A stretch of 64,000 bases of DNA from Pelomonas saccharophila_A (GCF_031458095.1 NZ_JAVDXU010000002.1:310001-374000), one strand, 5' to 3'. Counted from the first letter of the stretch, positions 32,806-41,754 are shown. Notes: generated by a model not told the origin, from the letters alone. A program made the numbers and translations.

Positions 32806-34389
32806 ATGAAGCCCCAGTACGTCGCCCTGCTGACCCTTTTCGCACTGGCCAGCGCGCCCGCCGCACTAGCCCAGGGCAAGCCCCTGATCTACTGCGCTGA
32901 CGCCTCTCCAGAGGGCTTTGACCCAGGAATGTGGGACAGCGCTAGCACCAATATCGTCGGCGCCCAGATGTTCGACGGCCTGCTCGGCTTCAAACGACCC
33001 ACGACGGAACTCGTTCCCAAGCTGGCCACCAGCTGGGAAATCTCGCCCGACGCGAAGAGCTTCATTTTCAAATTGCGGGAAGGCGTCAAGTTCCACAGCA
33101 CCCCCTGGTTCAAGCCATCCCGCGACCTCAATGCAGAGGATGTGCTGTTCACTTTTCAACGCTTCATCGACCCCAACCACCCGTTCAACAAGGCGTTTCT
33201 GGCAAATTTCATCTATCCGCAGAACCTCGGCCTGGCCAAGTTGATCGAGGGCATCGACAAGATCGACGACCGCACAATTCGTTTCCGGCTCCGCCAGCCC
33301 AATGTGACATTCGTCGCGAACTTCGCATTCGCCTGGGCAGGCATCCAGTCCGCGGAGTACGCCGCCCAGCTGCTGAAGGACGGAAAAGCCTCGCAGATCA
33401 ATGTGCAGCCGGTCGGCGCGGGCCCCTTCCGGTTCAAAAGTTATGCCAAGGACGACGTGCTGCGTATGGAAGCGCACACAGATTACTGGGGCGGCAAGCA
33501 GCCCACGCCCAACCTTGTCTTCAGCATCAGCCGCGAGCCCAATGTGCGGGTGCAGAAGATCGCCGCCGGCGAATGCCATGTGGCGGCGGCCCTGCGCGAT
33601 GTCGACATCGCCGGGCTGGCCAACAACCCCAACGTCAGCATCGAGAAGATCCAGGCCCTCAACATCTCCTATCTGAGCTTCAACCTGAAGAAGCCGCCGA
33701 CCGACAAGCGCGAGGTGCGCGAGGCCCTGGACATCGCCGTCGACCGCGATGCCATCTTCAAGGCCCTGTTCCCGCGCGGCGACGCCATGCAGGCCGTCAG
33801 CGCCTTTCCGCCGGCCGTCCCCGGCTACAACAAGAAGCTGAAGAACGAGTTCGATCCCGCCAAGGCCAAGGCCCTGCTGGCCAAGGCCGGCTACCCGAAC
33901 GGCTTCGAGATCGACCTCTGGGCCCTGCCCGTGCAGCGCCCGACCAACCCCAATGGCCAATTGATGGCCCAGCTCATCCAGCAGGACTGGGCCAAGATCG
34001 GCGTCAAGGCCCACATCAAGACCTATGAGTGGGGCGAATACCTCAAGCGCGCCAACAACGGCGAGCACAACGTCTACATGAGCGGCTGGAGCGGCGAGAC
34101 CGGCGATGCCGACGACTTCCTGACCCCCAACCTCAGCTGCGCGGCCAACAAGAACGGCATCAAGTTCTGCAACGCCGAATTCGAGAAGCTCATCGACGAG
34201 GCCCGCGCCACCCCGGACCAGAAGAAGCGCATCGCCCTGTACGAGAAGGCCCAGGAGATCTTCAAGCACGAGCGGCCCTGGATCACGATGGCGCACTCGA
34301 CCGTCTACATCCCCATCCGCAAGGACGTCGTCGGCTTCAAGATGGCGCCCAATGGCTCGGTGGACTTCGAAGGCGTCTACCGGAAATGA
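32806..34389 (+). CDS. Periplasmic dipeptide/oligopeptide-binding protein (DppA-like)
   Basis: A 527-residue family-5 solute-binding protein of a peptide ABC importer. It has a signal peptide (residues 1-22, ending AALAQ), the mature start KPLIYCADASPEGFDPGMWD, and family phrases LRDVDIAGLANNPNV and WSGETGDADDFLTPNLSC. The paired cysteines (C27 region and SCAANKNGIKFC) match DppA-like proteins. No permease or ATPase genes are nearby, so it must share a transporter encoded elsewhere. It is followed, with four-base overlaps, by a LysR gene and a D-Ala-D-Ala dipeptidase gene. The first 700 nt use A/T-ending codons far more than the rest. Confidence 0.92.
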   Translation: MKPQYVALLTLFALASAPAALAQGKPLIYCADASPEGFDPGMWDSASTNIVGAQMFDGLLGFKRPTTELVPKLATSWEISPDAKSFIFKLREGVKFHSTPWFKPSRDLNAEDVLFTFQRFIDPNHPFNKAFLANFIYPQNLGLAKLIEGIDKIDDRTIRFRLRQPNVTFVANFAFAWAGIQSAEYAAQLLKDGKASQINVQPVGAGPFRFKSYAKDDVLRMEAHTDYWGGKQPTPNLVFSISREPNVRVQKIAAGECHVAAALRDVDIAGLANNPNVSIEKIQALNISYLSFNLKKPPTDKREVREALDIAVDRDAIFKALFPRGDAMQAVSAFPPAVPGYNKKLKNEFDPAKAKALLAKAGYPNGFEIDLWALPVQRPTNPNGQLMAQLIQQDWAKIGVKAHIKTYEWGEYLKRANNGEHNVYMSGWSGETGDADDFLTPNLSCAANKNGIKFCNAEFEKLIDEARATPDQKKRIALYEKAQEIFKHERPWITMAHSTVYIPIRKDVVGFKMAPNGSVDFEGVYRK

Positions 34390-35285
34390 GGCTCAGACAC
34401 ATCGAGGTCTTTCACGCCATCATGCAGGCCGGCACCATCAGCGGCGCGGCCCAGCTGCTGCACATCTCCCAGCCGGCCGTGACCAAGGTGCTGCAGCACT
34501 GCGAGCTGCAACTGGGCATGCCGCTGTTCGACCGCGTGCGCGGCAAGCTCTACCCGACACCCGAGGCCCAGCGCCTCTTCGTCGAGATCGACAAGCTCAA
34601 CCGCGACCTCGTCGGCATCCGCCGCCTGGCCGCCAACCTGAAGAGCGGTGAAAGCGAGCAGGTGCGCCTCGTGGCCACGCCGGCCCTGGCCATGGCCATC
34701 GTGCCGGCCGCGATGACGCCCTGGTGCAAGGCCTATCCCAACGCCAGCTGCTCGCTGGCCACCCACCACACGCGAGAAATCGTGTCGGCGCTGCTGCTCG
34801 GCGAGGCCGACCTGGCCCTGTCGCTGCAGGACCCGCGCCATCCCGGCATCAAGGCCGAAGCCATCGCCAGCGGCACCATGGTGGCCCTGTGCCCCCTCGG
34901 CAGCCCCGAGGCCAAGGGCGAAGGGCCTCTCGGCCTGGCCGACATCCGCAGCGAGATCGTCGGCCTGCAGAGCGACGACCCGCTGGCCGGCCTGCTGCAC
35001 CATGCCGGCGAGGCCCTGGGCCAGCCGCTGGCCAGCCGCATCACCGTACAGACCTACCAGCTCGCGCGCGCCCTCGTCGAGGCCGGCGTCGGCATGACGC
35101 TGGTCGACCCCTTCACCGCGGCCAGCGCCGACGCCAGCAAGGTCCGGGTACGGCCGCTGTCGCCCGCCGTGCCGGTGCAGCTCTATCTGCTCAGCGCCGC
35201 CAGCGCGCCGCTGGGTCAGGCCTCGCGGCGCCTGGTCAAGTTCATCACCGCGGCTGCGCACGAACACCTTTCTCGACTGCCGTGA
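34386..35285 (+). CDS. LysR family transcriptional regulator
   Basis: A 299-residue LysR-type regulator. The N-terminal winged helix-turn-helix is canonical (MRLRHIEVFHAIMQAGTISG, then AAQLLHISQPAVTKVLQHCE), and a periplasmic-binding-protein-like effector domain follows from about residue 90. The start overlaps the binding-protein stop by ATGA and the stop overlaps the dipeptidase GTG. Being inside the operon rather than divergent is unusual for LysR genes. The effector is likely a peptide or D-amino acid given the context, but that is inference. Confidence 0.88.
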   Translation: MRLRHIEVFHAIMQAGTISGAAQLLHISQPAVTKVLQHCELQLGMPLFDRVRGKLYPTPEAQRLFVEIDKLNRDLVGIRRLAANLKSGESEQVRLVATPALAMAIVPAAMTPWCKAYPNASCSLATHHTREIVSALLLGEADLALSLQDPRHPGIKAEAIASGTMVALCPLGSPEAKGEGPLGLADIRSEIVGLQSDDPLAGLLHHAGEALGQPLASRITVQTYQLARALVEAGVGMTLVDPFTAASADASKVRVRPLSPAVPVQLYLLSAASAPLGQASRRLVKFITAAAHEHLSRLP

Positions 35286-35887
35286 TTCGCATCGAAGACA
35301 TCGCCTCGCATTCGGACTTCCGCCCGCTTGCCTCGCTGCAGCACGGCATCGCCGTGGACCTGCGCTACGCGACGGCCGACAACTTCGTCGGCCACCCGGT
35401 GTATGCCGGCATTGATTGCCACTGGCTGCGCCGCGAAGCCGGCGACGCGCTGGAACAGGCCGCCGCCTGGCTCCACGAACGCCGCCCCGGCTACCGCCTG
35501 CTGGTGCTGGACGCCCTGCGCCCCCAGCGCGTGCAGCAGCGCCTCTGGGACGAGCTGCAGGGCACGCCGCTGACGATGTATCTGGCCAACCCCGAGCGCG
35601 GCTCCATCCACAGCTTCGGCATGGCGGTTGACCTGACCCTGCTCGACCCGCAGGGCCGCGAGGTCGACATGGGCAGCGGCTTCGACGAGATGACGCTGGC
35701 CTCCCACCCCGACCACGAGGCCGAGAACCTCGCCCTGGGTGCGCTCAAGCCCGAACACCTCGTCGAGCGCGGCTGGCTGCGCGCGGCCATGCGCGAGGCG
35801 GGCTTTCATGGCATCACCACCGAGTGGTGGCATTTCGACTTCGGCGACCGCGTGGCGGTCAGGCGCGATCTGCCGCGGGTGCTCTGA
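35282..35887 (+). CDS. ddpX: D-alanyl-D-alanine dipeptidase (VanX/DdpX type)
   Basis: A 201-residue zinc peptidase that cleaves D-Ala-D-Ala. Zinc ligands lie in the SxHxxGxAxD motif (SIHSFGMAVDLTL: His and Asp) and in the C-terminal ExxWH motif (TTEWWHFDFGD: catalytic Glu and zinc His). An arginine in DALRPQRVQQ matches the one needed in VanX. Translation probably starts at GTG overlapping the LysR stop as GTGA. With the peptide-binding protein two genes upstream, it suggests import and use of the wall-derived dipeptide, as proposed for E. coli ddpXABCDF. No VanH or VanA is present, so vancomycin resistance is not implied. Confidence 0.92.
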   Translation: MIRIEDIASHSDFRPLASLQHGIAVDLRYATADNFVGHPVYAGIDCHWLRREAGDALEQAAAWLHERRPGYRLLVLDALRPQRVQQRLWDELQGTPLTMYLANPERGSIHSFGMAVDLTLLDPQGREVDMGSGFDEMTLASHPDHEAENLALGALKPEHLVERGWLRAAMREAGFHGITTEWWHFDFGDRVAVRRDLPRVL

Positions 35888-35893
35888 CGCGGC

Positions 35894-36232
35894 TCAAGCC
35901 GCGCCCCCGACGAAGCGCATGGCCTCGCGGGCCATCGAGCGGCACTCGTCCGGCGTGCAGCGATCGACCGACAGCCACTCCTTCATCAGCCGCCCATGCC
36001 CGGGGTCGAAGCGACGGCCGACGCCACGCGCCTCGAGCTCGTCCACGCGCTGGCGCGGCAGCTTGAGCACCAGCGCCCCGGCGGCCGACACCATCGCGAA
36101 GATCTTGCCGTTCACCTGCAGCGCTGACGACCCGAAGCCCTTCTTGCCACGTTGCCCGAGGCTCACGCCGGGCTCGCCCGACAGGTCAGCCATGAGGGCG
36201 GCAAACCGGGTCTGTGCGTCGGCAGGCGGCAT
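35894..36232 (-). CDS. TfoX/Sxy N-terminal domain protein
   Basis: A 112-residue single-domain protein of the TfoX N-terminal type: RFAALMADLSGEPGVSLGQR, then KKGFGSSALQVNGKIFAMVS, LVLKLPRQRVDELEA and the terminal WLSVDR. Full-length TfoX controls competence, but stand-alone N-terminal domains are common and uncharacterised, so no competence role is implied. The ATG at 36232 is chosen; an upstream extension would overlap the next gene. The GNAT gene upstream ends 11 nt away. Confidence 0.75.
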   Translation of the reverse strand: MPPADAQTRFAALMADLSGEPGVSLGQRGKKGFGSSALQVNGKIFAMVSAAGALVLKLPRQRVDELEARGVGRRFDPGHGRLMKEWLSVDRCTPDECRSMAREAMRFVGGAA

Positions 36233-36243
36233 GGTTCCTTCCT

Positions 36244-36711
36244 TCAGGTCAGCGAGGTGGCATCCAGCGCCTTCTGCATGAAGACGCTCAGCGGGTCGTC
36301 GGTGTAGTCGCCAAAGGGCCCGCGCCTCTCGTAGCCGCAAGCGGCGTACAGGCCCAGAGCCTCGGGCTGGTAGGGGCCCGACTCCAGCGTGACGCGGCGG
36401 CAGCCTCTGGCCGCGGCCTCAGCCTCCAGCATGTCCAGCAGCCGCCTTGCCACGCCATGGCCGCGGGCGCGCGGACTCACGAACAGGCGCTTGAGCTCGC
36501 CGAACTCCGGGCCGAGGACGATGGCGCCGCAGCCCACGGCCTGCCGGGTTTCGTCGCGCGCGACGGCGAACAGCACATGGGGCTGCACCAGCACGCTGAG
36601 ATCCAGCGCATGCCGGCTCTCCGGCGGATAGAGCGAGTCCTGGTAGGCGTCCAGTTCGGTGATGAGGGCGACGACGTCGGGCTGGTCGGGAGATTCGAAG
36701 GCGAGCTGCAT
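36244..36711 (-). CDS. GNAT family N-acetyltransferase
   Basis: A 155-residue acetyltransferase. The acetyl-CoA-binding motif A is clear (ELKRLFVSPRARGHGVARRLLD, R/Q-x-x-G-x-G/A form), followed by RRVTLESGPYQPEALGLYAACGY. It resembles the YpeA/PhnO-type small-substrate acetyltransferases. The N-terminal LDAYQDSLYPPESRHALDL is typical of a subgroup of predicted amino-acid-type acetyltransferases of unknown substrate. It lies between the WYL regulator and the TfoX-like gene in a leftward row. Confidence 0.85.
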   Translation of the reverse strand: MQLAFESPDQPDVVALITELDAYQDSLYPPESRHALDLSVLVQPHVLFAVARDETRQAVGCGAIVLGPEFGELKRLFVSPRARGHGVARRLLDMLEAEAAARGCRRVTLESGPYQPEALGLYAACGYERRGPFGDYTDDPLSVFMQKALDATSLT

Positions 36712-36718
36712 GGCGGCA

Positions 36719-37690
36719 CTATGCCTTGTGCGCACCGGCGAGCTGGCGAGCCCAGGTGCCTATCTGCTCGCGCAGCGCGGTTGGCTCCAGCGCCTGGGCC
36801 TCCGGGGCCAGCGACAGCACCAGGCGTGCCGCCTGCTCCAGGCTTTCGATGGGCAGCTTCACGCGCACCCAGCGCTGCGCCTTGACGGGCGCCTCGGGCA
36901 CGGCAACCGCGACGGCCTGGGCGGCGTAGCGGCCCTTCTCGGACAGACGGCGACAGCCTTCGGGCGTCAGCCGCAACAGCGCCATCTCGGGCCTCAGTTC
37001 GCGCTCGAAGCGCTGCGTCGACGCCTGCCACCAGTCCGCCAGCTCGAAATCCGCGGGGCGCTCAAAGCTCTCGTCGCCGACCGTCAAGGCCTGGATGTTG
37101 GCGACCTTGAGCATCATGACCCGCTGGCCCGAGCGCATGACGCCGTACCAGGCGCCCGCCTTCAGCACCAGGCCCAGGGGTTCGGCCTTCCAGCGTCGCT
37201 CGCCCTTCCAGCTCAAGTAGTCGATCTCGACCCGCTTGCCTTCCAGCACCGCACTCGCCAGCGCCGGCAGATGCGGTGTCGGCGCGCCGCCCTGGTACCA
37301 GTCCAGCGGGTCCACGTGCAGGCGCGCCTGCAGCCGCCCGGCCAGAGCCGCGGACTCCCCCGGCAGCGCCGACTGCAGCTTGAGCTTGAGCCGCTGCGAG
37401 GCCCCGCCCAGGCCCAGCTCGCTGGCTGCGCCGGGCAGACCCAGCAGCGGCAAGGCCTGGGCCTCGTCGCCCAGCAGGCCGTTGAGCCTTGTCGCGAAAC
37501 CCTCGCGCAGCTTGAAGCCGCCGCCGCGCCCGCGCTCGGCATAGACGGGCACGCCGGCGGCCGACAGCTCGTCGATGTCGCGCAGGATGGTGCGCACCGA
37601 CACCTCGAACTCGCGCGCCAGCGCAGGCGCCGTGATCTGCGGGCGCAGCTGCAGCAGGATCAGGATGGACAGCAGTCGGCTGGCGCGCAT
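36719..37690 (-). CDS. YafY-type HTH/WYL transcriptional regulator
   Basis: A 323-residue regulator with an N-terminal winged helix-turn-helix (MRASRLLSILILLQLRPQIT; VSVRTILRDIDELSAAGVPV) and a C-terminal WYL domain (LVLKAGAWYGVMRSGQRVMM). It ends with a WCX-like segment. WYL proteins sense nucleic acid or small-molecule ligands. The ATG at 37690 gives the usual MRASRLLSIL start; one seven codons upstream is also possible. It is divergent from the exported DUF1579-like gene, which is its most likely target along with the genes downstream. Confidence 0.85.
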   Translation of the reverse strand: MRASRLLSILILLQLRPQITAPALAREFEVSVRTILRDIDELSAAGVPVYAERGRGGGFKLREGFATRLNGLLGDEAQALPLLGLPGAASELGLGGASQRLKLKLQSALPGESAALAGRLQARLHVDPLDWYQGGAPTPHLPALASAVLEGKRVEIDYLSWKGERRWKAEPLGLVLKAGAWYGVMRSGQRVMMLKVANIQALTVGDESFERPADFELADWWQASTQRFERELRPEMALLRLTPEGCRRLSEKGRYAAQAVAVAVPEAPVKAQRWVRVKLPIESLEQAARLVLSLAPEAQALEPTALREQIGTWARQLAGAHKA

Positions 37691-37778
37691 GCCTCGGATG
37701 ATGTTCTGCAAAACATGACGCCGATTGTCATGTCATGCCAAGCAGCATGCGCCACCTCCACTCATCAGCGAGACAAGC

Positions 37779-38363
37779 ATGACCGACTCCACCGAACGCC
37801 GCCGCCTGCTGCAGGCCGCCGCCGCCCTGGCCCTGGCACCCAAGGCCTCCGCCACGCCCGCCGAACCCCAGCCCGGCCCGGCCATGACAGGGCTGCTGCC
37901 CGCCACGCGCACGCCCGGCAAGCCCGGCGACTTCGACTTCCTGACCGGCCGCTGGAAGATCCTCCACCACAGGCGCCGCAACGGGGCCTGGGACGTCTTC
38001 GAGGGCGAGGCCACCGTGCACGCCATCCTGGGCGGCATCTGCAGCGTCGAGGAGCTGCGCATCCCGGCGCGCAACTTCAGCGGCATGGGCCTGCGCCTGC
38101 TGGACGTCAAGAAGGCGCAATGGAGCGACTTCTGGGTCAATGGCGCCGCCGGAGAAATCGGCGCCCAGGGCCTGCCCGGCAGCTTCGAGGGTGGGGCCGG
38201 CATCTTCCAGGAGGAATCCGAGGAGGACGGCAAACCTGTCATTCACCGCAGCGTCTGGGACCGCAGCACGCCGACGGGCTGCCGCTGGCAGCAGGCGGCG
38301 TCGCGCGACGGCGGCAAGACCTGGCTCATGGATTGGTCGATGGATTGGACGCGGGTGAGCTGA
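37779..38363 (+). CDS. Tat-like exported DUF1579-type protein
   Basis: A 194-residue protein with an N-terminal RRR-L-L-Q-A hydrophobic leader (ERRRLLQAAAALALAPKASA), consistent with Tat export though the consensus is imperfect. The mature domain begins PGDFDFLTGRWKILHHRRRN and ends WLMDWSMDWTRV, a pattern seen in small beta-barrel proteins of the DUF1579 or polyketide-cyclase-like type. Function unknown. The divergent WYL regulator starts 88 nt away. Confidence 0.65.
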   Translation: MTDSTERRRLLQAAAALALAPKASATPAEPQPGPAMTGLLPATRTPGKPGDFDFLTGRWKILHHRRRNGAWDVFEGEATVHAILGGICSVEELRIPARNFSGMGLRLLDVKKAQWSDFWVNGAAGEIGAQGLPGSFEGGAGIFQEESEEDGKPVIHRSVWDRSTPTGCRWQQAASRDGGKTWLMDWSMDWTRVS

Positions 38364-38414
38364 GACTGTGGTGCGAGGCGGCGGTGGGCCAGAAAAAGGC
38401 CAGCATCGCCGTCG

Positions 38415-38648
38415 CTAGCCCACGCGCTCGAACCGCGGCCTCAGGACGCCGTCGACCTCCAGCGAGCCTGTGAACATGTCAAAGGGCCTCACCCACCAGC
38501 CGCTGTCGTTGTACAGCGGCCGGTAGACCACGACGATCTCCAGCGTCTCGCTGTGGCGGGCGACGCCCATCACCTCGTACTCCCCGCCCTTGTAGTGGCG
38601 GTAGCGGCCGGGGGCGAGATGGGGCAGCGGGGGCAGGTCTGAGCTCAT
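38415..38648 (-). CDS. DUF1653 protein
   Basis: A 77-residue single-domain protein with the conserved DUF1653 pattern GRYRHYKGGEYEVMGVARHS, then VVVYRPLYNDSGWWVRPFDM and an aromatic end. The fold is a small beta-barrel, and members are widespread and uncharacterised. Repeat copy 3 begins 32 nt upstream of its start. No operon partner is evident. Confidence 0.85.
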   Translation of the reverse strand: MSSDLPPLPHLAPGRYRHYKGGEYEVMGVARHSETLEIVVVYRPLYNDSGWWVRPFDMFTGSLEVDGVLRPRFERVG

Positions 38649-38679
38649 GCCCCCGATTCTCCGCGGCTCGTGAATTCAC

Positions 38680-38781
38680 GGGCGGAGCGCTGGGCCCCTC
38701 CCGAGCCGGCCCGTCATGGCGACGTGCTTGCGGTTCAACGCCGCAAGCATCGCCGTTCCCTTGGGGACCAGACGAGGGGCT
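38680..38781 (-). repeat. Structured intergenic repeat element, copy 3 (shortest)
   Basis: It has the opening block with two substitutions (GGGCGGAGCGCTGGGCC, then CCTCCCGAGCCGGCCCG) and the truncated close ACGAGGGGCT. The central hairpin at 38718-38754 pairs GGCGA..TGCTTGCGG with CCGCAAGCATCGCC, with a 2-nt bulge in the same place as in copy 1 and re-paired bases. The right end touches the stop codon of the leftward haem peroxidase gene. Confidence 0.78.
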
Positions 38782-41633
38782 CAGCGGAAAGCGGGGTCAC
38801 TTTCCGCACCTTTTCGCGGCTGCCATCCCAGGCCGTAGTACTCGCCGCGGTCGCGGGCCCAGGGGTCGAAGGCGTTGGTCACGTGGGCCAGCTCGGGCGC
38901 CAGCTCCGGCACGGTGCGCAGCAGCACGCGCTTGAACGGCGAGACCTCGATGCGGTGGCCGTTGCTCTCCCTGGCTTCGAACCGCTTGCCGGTCGGACCG
39001 TTGTTCAGCAGCCATTCGATGCCGAGATGGCTGTAGAACTCGGGGCGGAAGCTGCTGGTGAAGAAGCGGTCGCTGAAGAGGCGGCGCGAGGCGTTCAGGA
39101 TGAAGACCTGGAACTGCGTCTCCGAGATCGCATAGCCATGCGGCCGCGTGAACTCGGACAGCCAGCCCACCACCGTGTCCACGTCCTCGATGTTGTCGAC
39201 CAGGCTGCCATCGGGCTTGCCGAGGCAGTCGTTGATGGGGCTGCCATCGGGGTTCTTCTGCGCGGCGGTGATGATCTTCTTCGCATCGCATTTGTGCTGG
39301 CCATAGACGCCGCGCAGGTCGTTGATGACGCGCTGCTGGCGGGCACGCTCGGGCGAGTCGGCCGGCAGCCTGGCATCGATGAAGTCGTCGTAACTCGTCA
39401 GCTGGCGCAGGCCGTATTGCCTGCGGAACTCGTTGAAGCGCGGCACGCCGTGTTCGCGGTCGCGGATGATGTCCAGAGCCGCGACGTCGATCTTGCCGGT
39501 GCTGGACTGCAGCCGCGGAATCGCCAGGTTCTGCAAAAAGGCCGGCGTGTTGCCTAGGGTCAAGAGGCCCAGGCGCTGGCGGCCCATGGACAGGGCCCAG
39601 TCGGCCGCACCTTCGTTGGCGAGGGCCGGCGTGGCCTTGCCGCGGAAGGTCTCGATGACGGGCACCTTGGCGGCGATGCGGTTGGGGTCCTGGTCCCAGT
39701 GGCGCAGCTCGATGAGGTCGGGCACCAGGGCGTGCAGGCGGTAGACGCTGACGAACTCCTCGGGGAAGTTGAAGGGCGAGCCGAAATGGTTGACGCCGCC
39801 GTTCACATGCTCGGGGTTGGCCAGGTTCCAGATGTCGTCCTTCCTGGCGTTGTGGCGGGCGAAGAAGCTGTCGTCCCTGTAGACCCGCGCGCCCAGGCCG
39901 AAGATGCCCGGGCCCGAGGCCAGGGCCGAGTACCACTGGCCGGCCTTCTTGGCGTCGGTGCTCTTGCCGTAGTTCTGCACGACGATGGCTTCCAGCGCGT
40001 TCTCGACGATGGGATGGCCCTCGAACAGGCCGCCCCAATTCGCGTTCATGCCGAGGTACAGCGGCTCGTCGTAGAGCAGCTGCGTCGTCCATTCGATGGT
40101 GTGGATCTTGGCGATCTCGGCGGCGACGACAAGGCGGCCCACCTCGAACAGCACGTCGGGTGAGACGTCGCGGTAGCGGATGACTGCCATCGGGTTGGCC
40201 GGGTCGCGCAGGCCGGAGTCGCCGTCGGGCGTAGCCGCGGCGCGGCGGCGGAATTCGGCGACGAAGGCGTTGTGCTCGCGCGAGAACACCGTCTGGTAGA
40301 AGCCGACGCCGATGCTCCAGTTGTCCGGGAAGGCCGCCGCGCCCTGCCCCGCCCATTGCGGCAGGATGGGGTCGTTGGCGCCGAAGACGGGCAGCTGGCC
40401 CAGGGCCTCGCCCGCGCCGCCGCGTGCGCCGGGCAGCATCAGCAGCTTGGCCGGATCGGCCGGGTCGCGCTTGACGCGCTGGCGCGACACGGCGTTGTAG
40501 CCATAGATCTGCGAGGCGTCCCACCAGGCCGTGTTGTTGTTGGCATGGGTGCGGAAGGCACGCGCCAGCGGCTTGCTGCCGTCGGCCGCCGTGTAGCGCG
40601 GCGGCGCGCCGGCGTCGGCCACAAAGCTGCGGTCGATACGGTCGTCGGGCCGGCAGCCCAGCTTGGCTGCGTCGCCGCTGCAGCCGACGGACATCCACTG
40701 GTTCTGGTTGCGGCCCTCCTCCATGTGGGAGAACCAGTCATGCGTCATGTACTGGATCCAGAAGGCCGCCAGCACATTGAAGAAGGGCGCCTTCTGGTAG
40801 TCGCAGTTGGCCTCCACCGGGTTGCCCGGCAGGCCCTGGCCGTCGCGGCACTTGGCCGGGTCGCTCTGGGCGCGGGTGAAGAGCTTGCGGCTGATCAGCT
40901 GCGGGTCGGGCTGCAGCAACGACAGGCGGTCGCCATGGCGGTTGCGCGCCAGCTGGTCGTCGCTGATGTCCGGGTAGGTGGCCTCGAACTGCACATTGCG
41001 CGCGAACAGCGCACCGGCCGATCCCATCTTGGGGTTGCGGAGGTCGTTGCAGATGCCGTCCAGCTGGCGCCAGCGGATCAGCTCGCCCTGGCAGAGCTGG
41101 GTGCCATCGCCGCCGACGGCCTTGTAGAAGGGCGAGTCGGCCGGCAACCGCATCGAGGGCCAGGTCTTGATCGCGGCGCCCGCCACGCCTTCGCGGCCCA
41201 GGGCGTAGTCGGCAAAGCTGCCGGAGTTGTCGAAGAGGTTGAACTTGATCAGCTCCATGCGCTGGTACTCGAGGTCCAGCAGGGCGCCGTCGACGCCGCG
41301 GCCATTGGCGCTGAAATGACTATCGACGCCCGTCGTCCCCGGCAGCAGCGTGGACTTGTCGCCGGTGGCCCAGTAGTTGGCCCAGTCGACATAGGGTGTG
41401 TGGCGGAAGGCCGCGGCCTTGTCGCTGCCGCGGCAGCGGGCGACCTCCTCGCCCACCTTGCCGTTGAAGCGCTCACTGCGCTCGTCGGCCACCTTGCGGA
41501 AGCCTCCGGCCAGCATGGCCGTGCAGTTCTTGGTGTCTTCCAGGCTGGCTTTGGGGCTGTTGCCGGCGCAGCCGGCCAGCAGCACGAACGGTGCCAGCAG
41601 CAGGCCAAGCGGCCCGAACAGGCGGTGCTTCAT
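38781..41633 (-). CDS. Animal-type haem peroxidase lipoprotein
   Basis: A 950-residue exported protein with a lipobox (LLLAPFVLLAGC, Cys near residue 22) and a large animal-haem-peroxidase domain. The likely distal His298 is in YMTHDWFSHMEEGRNQNQW and His454 is in VFSREHNAFVAEFRRR. A further conserved segment, IHTIEWTTQLLYDEPLYLGM, is typical of the bacterial relatives of dual oxidase and cyclooxygenase-type peroxidases. The frame is open 14 codons upstream, but the ATG at 41633 has GAGGAG and a good lipoprotein signal. Substrate unknown; a role in oxidising organics or halides at the cell surface is inference. Confidence 0.85.
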   Translation of the reverse strand: MKHRLFGPLGLLLAPFVLLAGCAGNSPKASLEDTKNCTAMLAGGFRKVADERSERFNGKVGEEVARCRGSDKAAAFRHTPYVDWANYWATGDKSTLLPGTTGVDSHFSANGRGVDGALLDLEYQRMELIKFNLFDNSGSFADYALGREGVAGAAIKTWPSMRLPADSPFYKAVGGDGTQLCQGELIRWRQLDGICNDLRNPKMGSAGALFARNVQFEATYPDISDDQLARNRHGDRLSLLQPDPQLISRKLFTRAQSDPAKCRDGQGLPGNPVEANCDYQKAPFFNVLAAFWIQYMTHDWFSHMEEGRNQNQWMSVGCSGDAAKLGCRPDDRIDRSFVADAGAPPRYTAADGSKPLARAFRTHANNNTAWWDASQIYGYNAVSRQRVKRDPADPAKLLMLPGARGGAGEALGQLPVFGANDPILPQWAGQGAAAFPDNWSIGVGFYQTVFSREHNAFVAEFRRRAAATPDGDSGLRDPANPMAVIRYRDVSPDVLFEVGRLVVAAEIAKIHTIEWTTQLLYDEPLYLGMNANWGGLFEGHPIVENALEAIVVQNYGKSTDAKKAGQWYSALASGPGIFGLGARVYRDDSFFARHNARKDDIWNLANPEHVNGGVNHFGSPFNFPEEFVSVYRLHALVPDLIELRHWDQDPNRIAAKVPVIETFRGKATPALANEGAADWALSMGRQRLGLLTLGNTPAFLQNLAIPRLQSSTGKIDVAALDIIRDREHGVPRFNEFRRQYGLRQLTSYDDFIDARLPADSPERARQQRVINDLRGVYGQHKCDAKKIITAAQKNPDGSPINDCLGKPDGSLVDNIEDVDTVVGWLSEFTRPHGYAISETQFQVFILNASRRLFSDRFFTSSFRPEFYSHLGIEWLLNNGPTGKRFEARESNGHRIEVSPFKRVLLRTVPELAPELAHVTNAFDPWARDRGEYYGLGWQPRKGAESDPAFR

Positions 41634-41754
41634 GAGGTGCTCCTCTCTCTTGTTCTTCGCGAGACCGCGGAACATAGCGAGGCCATGGCCACAGCGTCAA
41701 TCCTGCGAAGGCCCCGAAAGATTCACCTTGATGACAGCCTGCGTGAGCGGCCGG

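Noticed and set aside
35282..35887. A vancomycin-resistance gene because the product is VanX-like.
   Set aside because: No VanH, VanA or VanRS genes are present and the host is Gram-negative; a dipeptide-catabolic DdpX role fits the neighbours.
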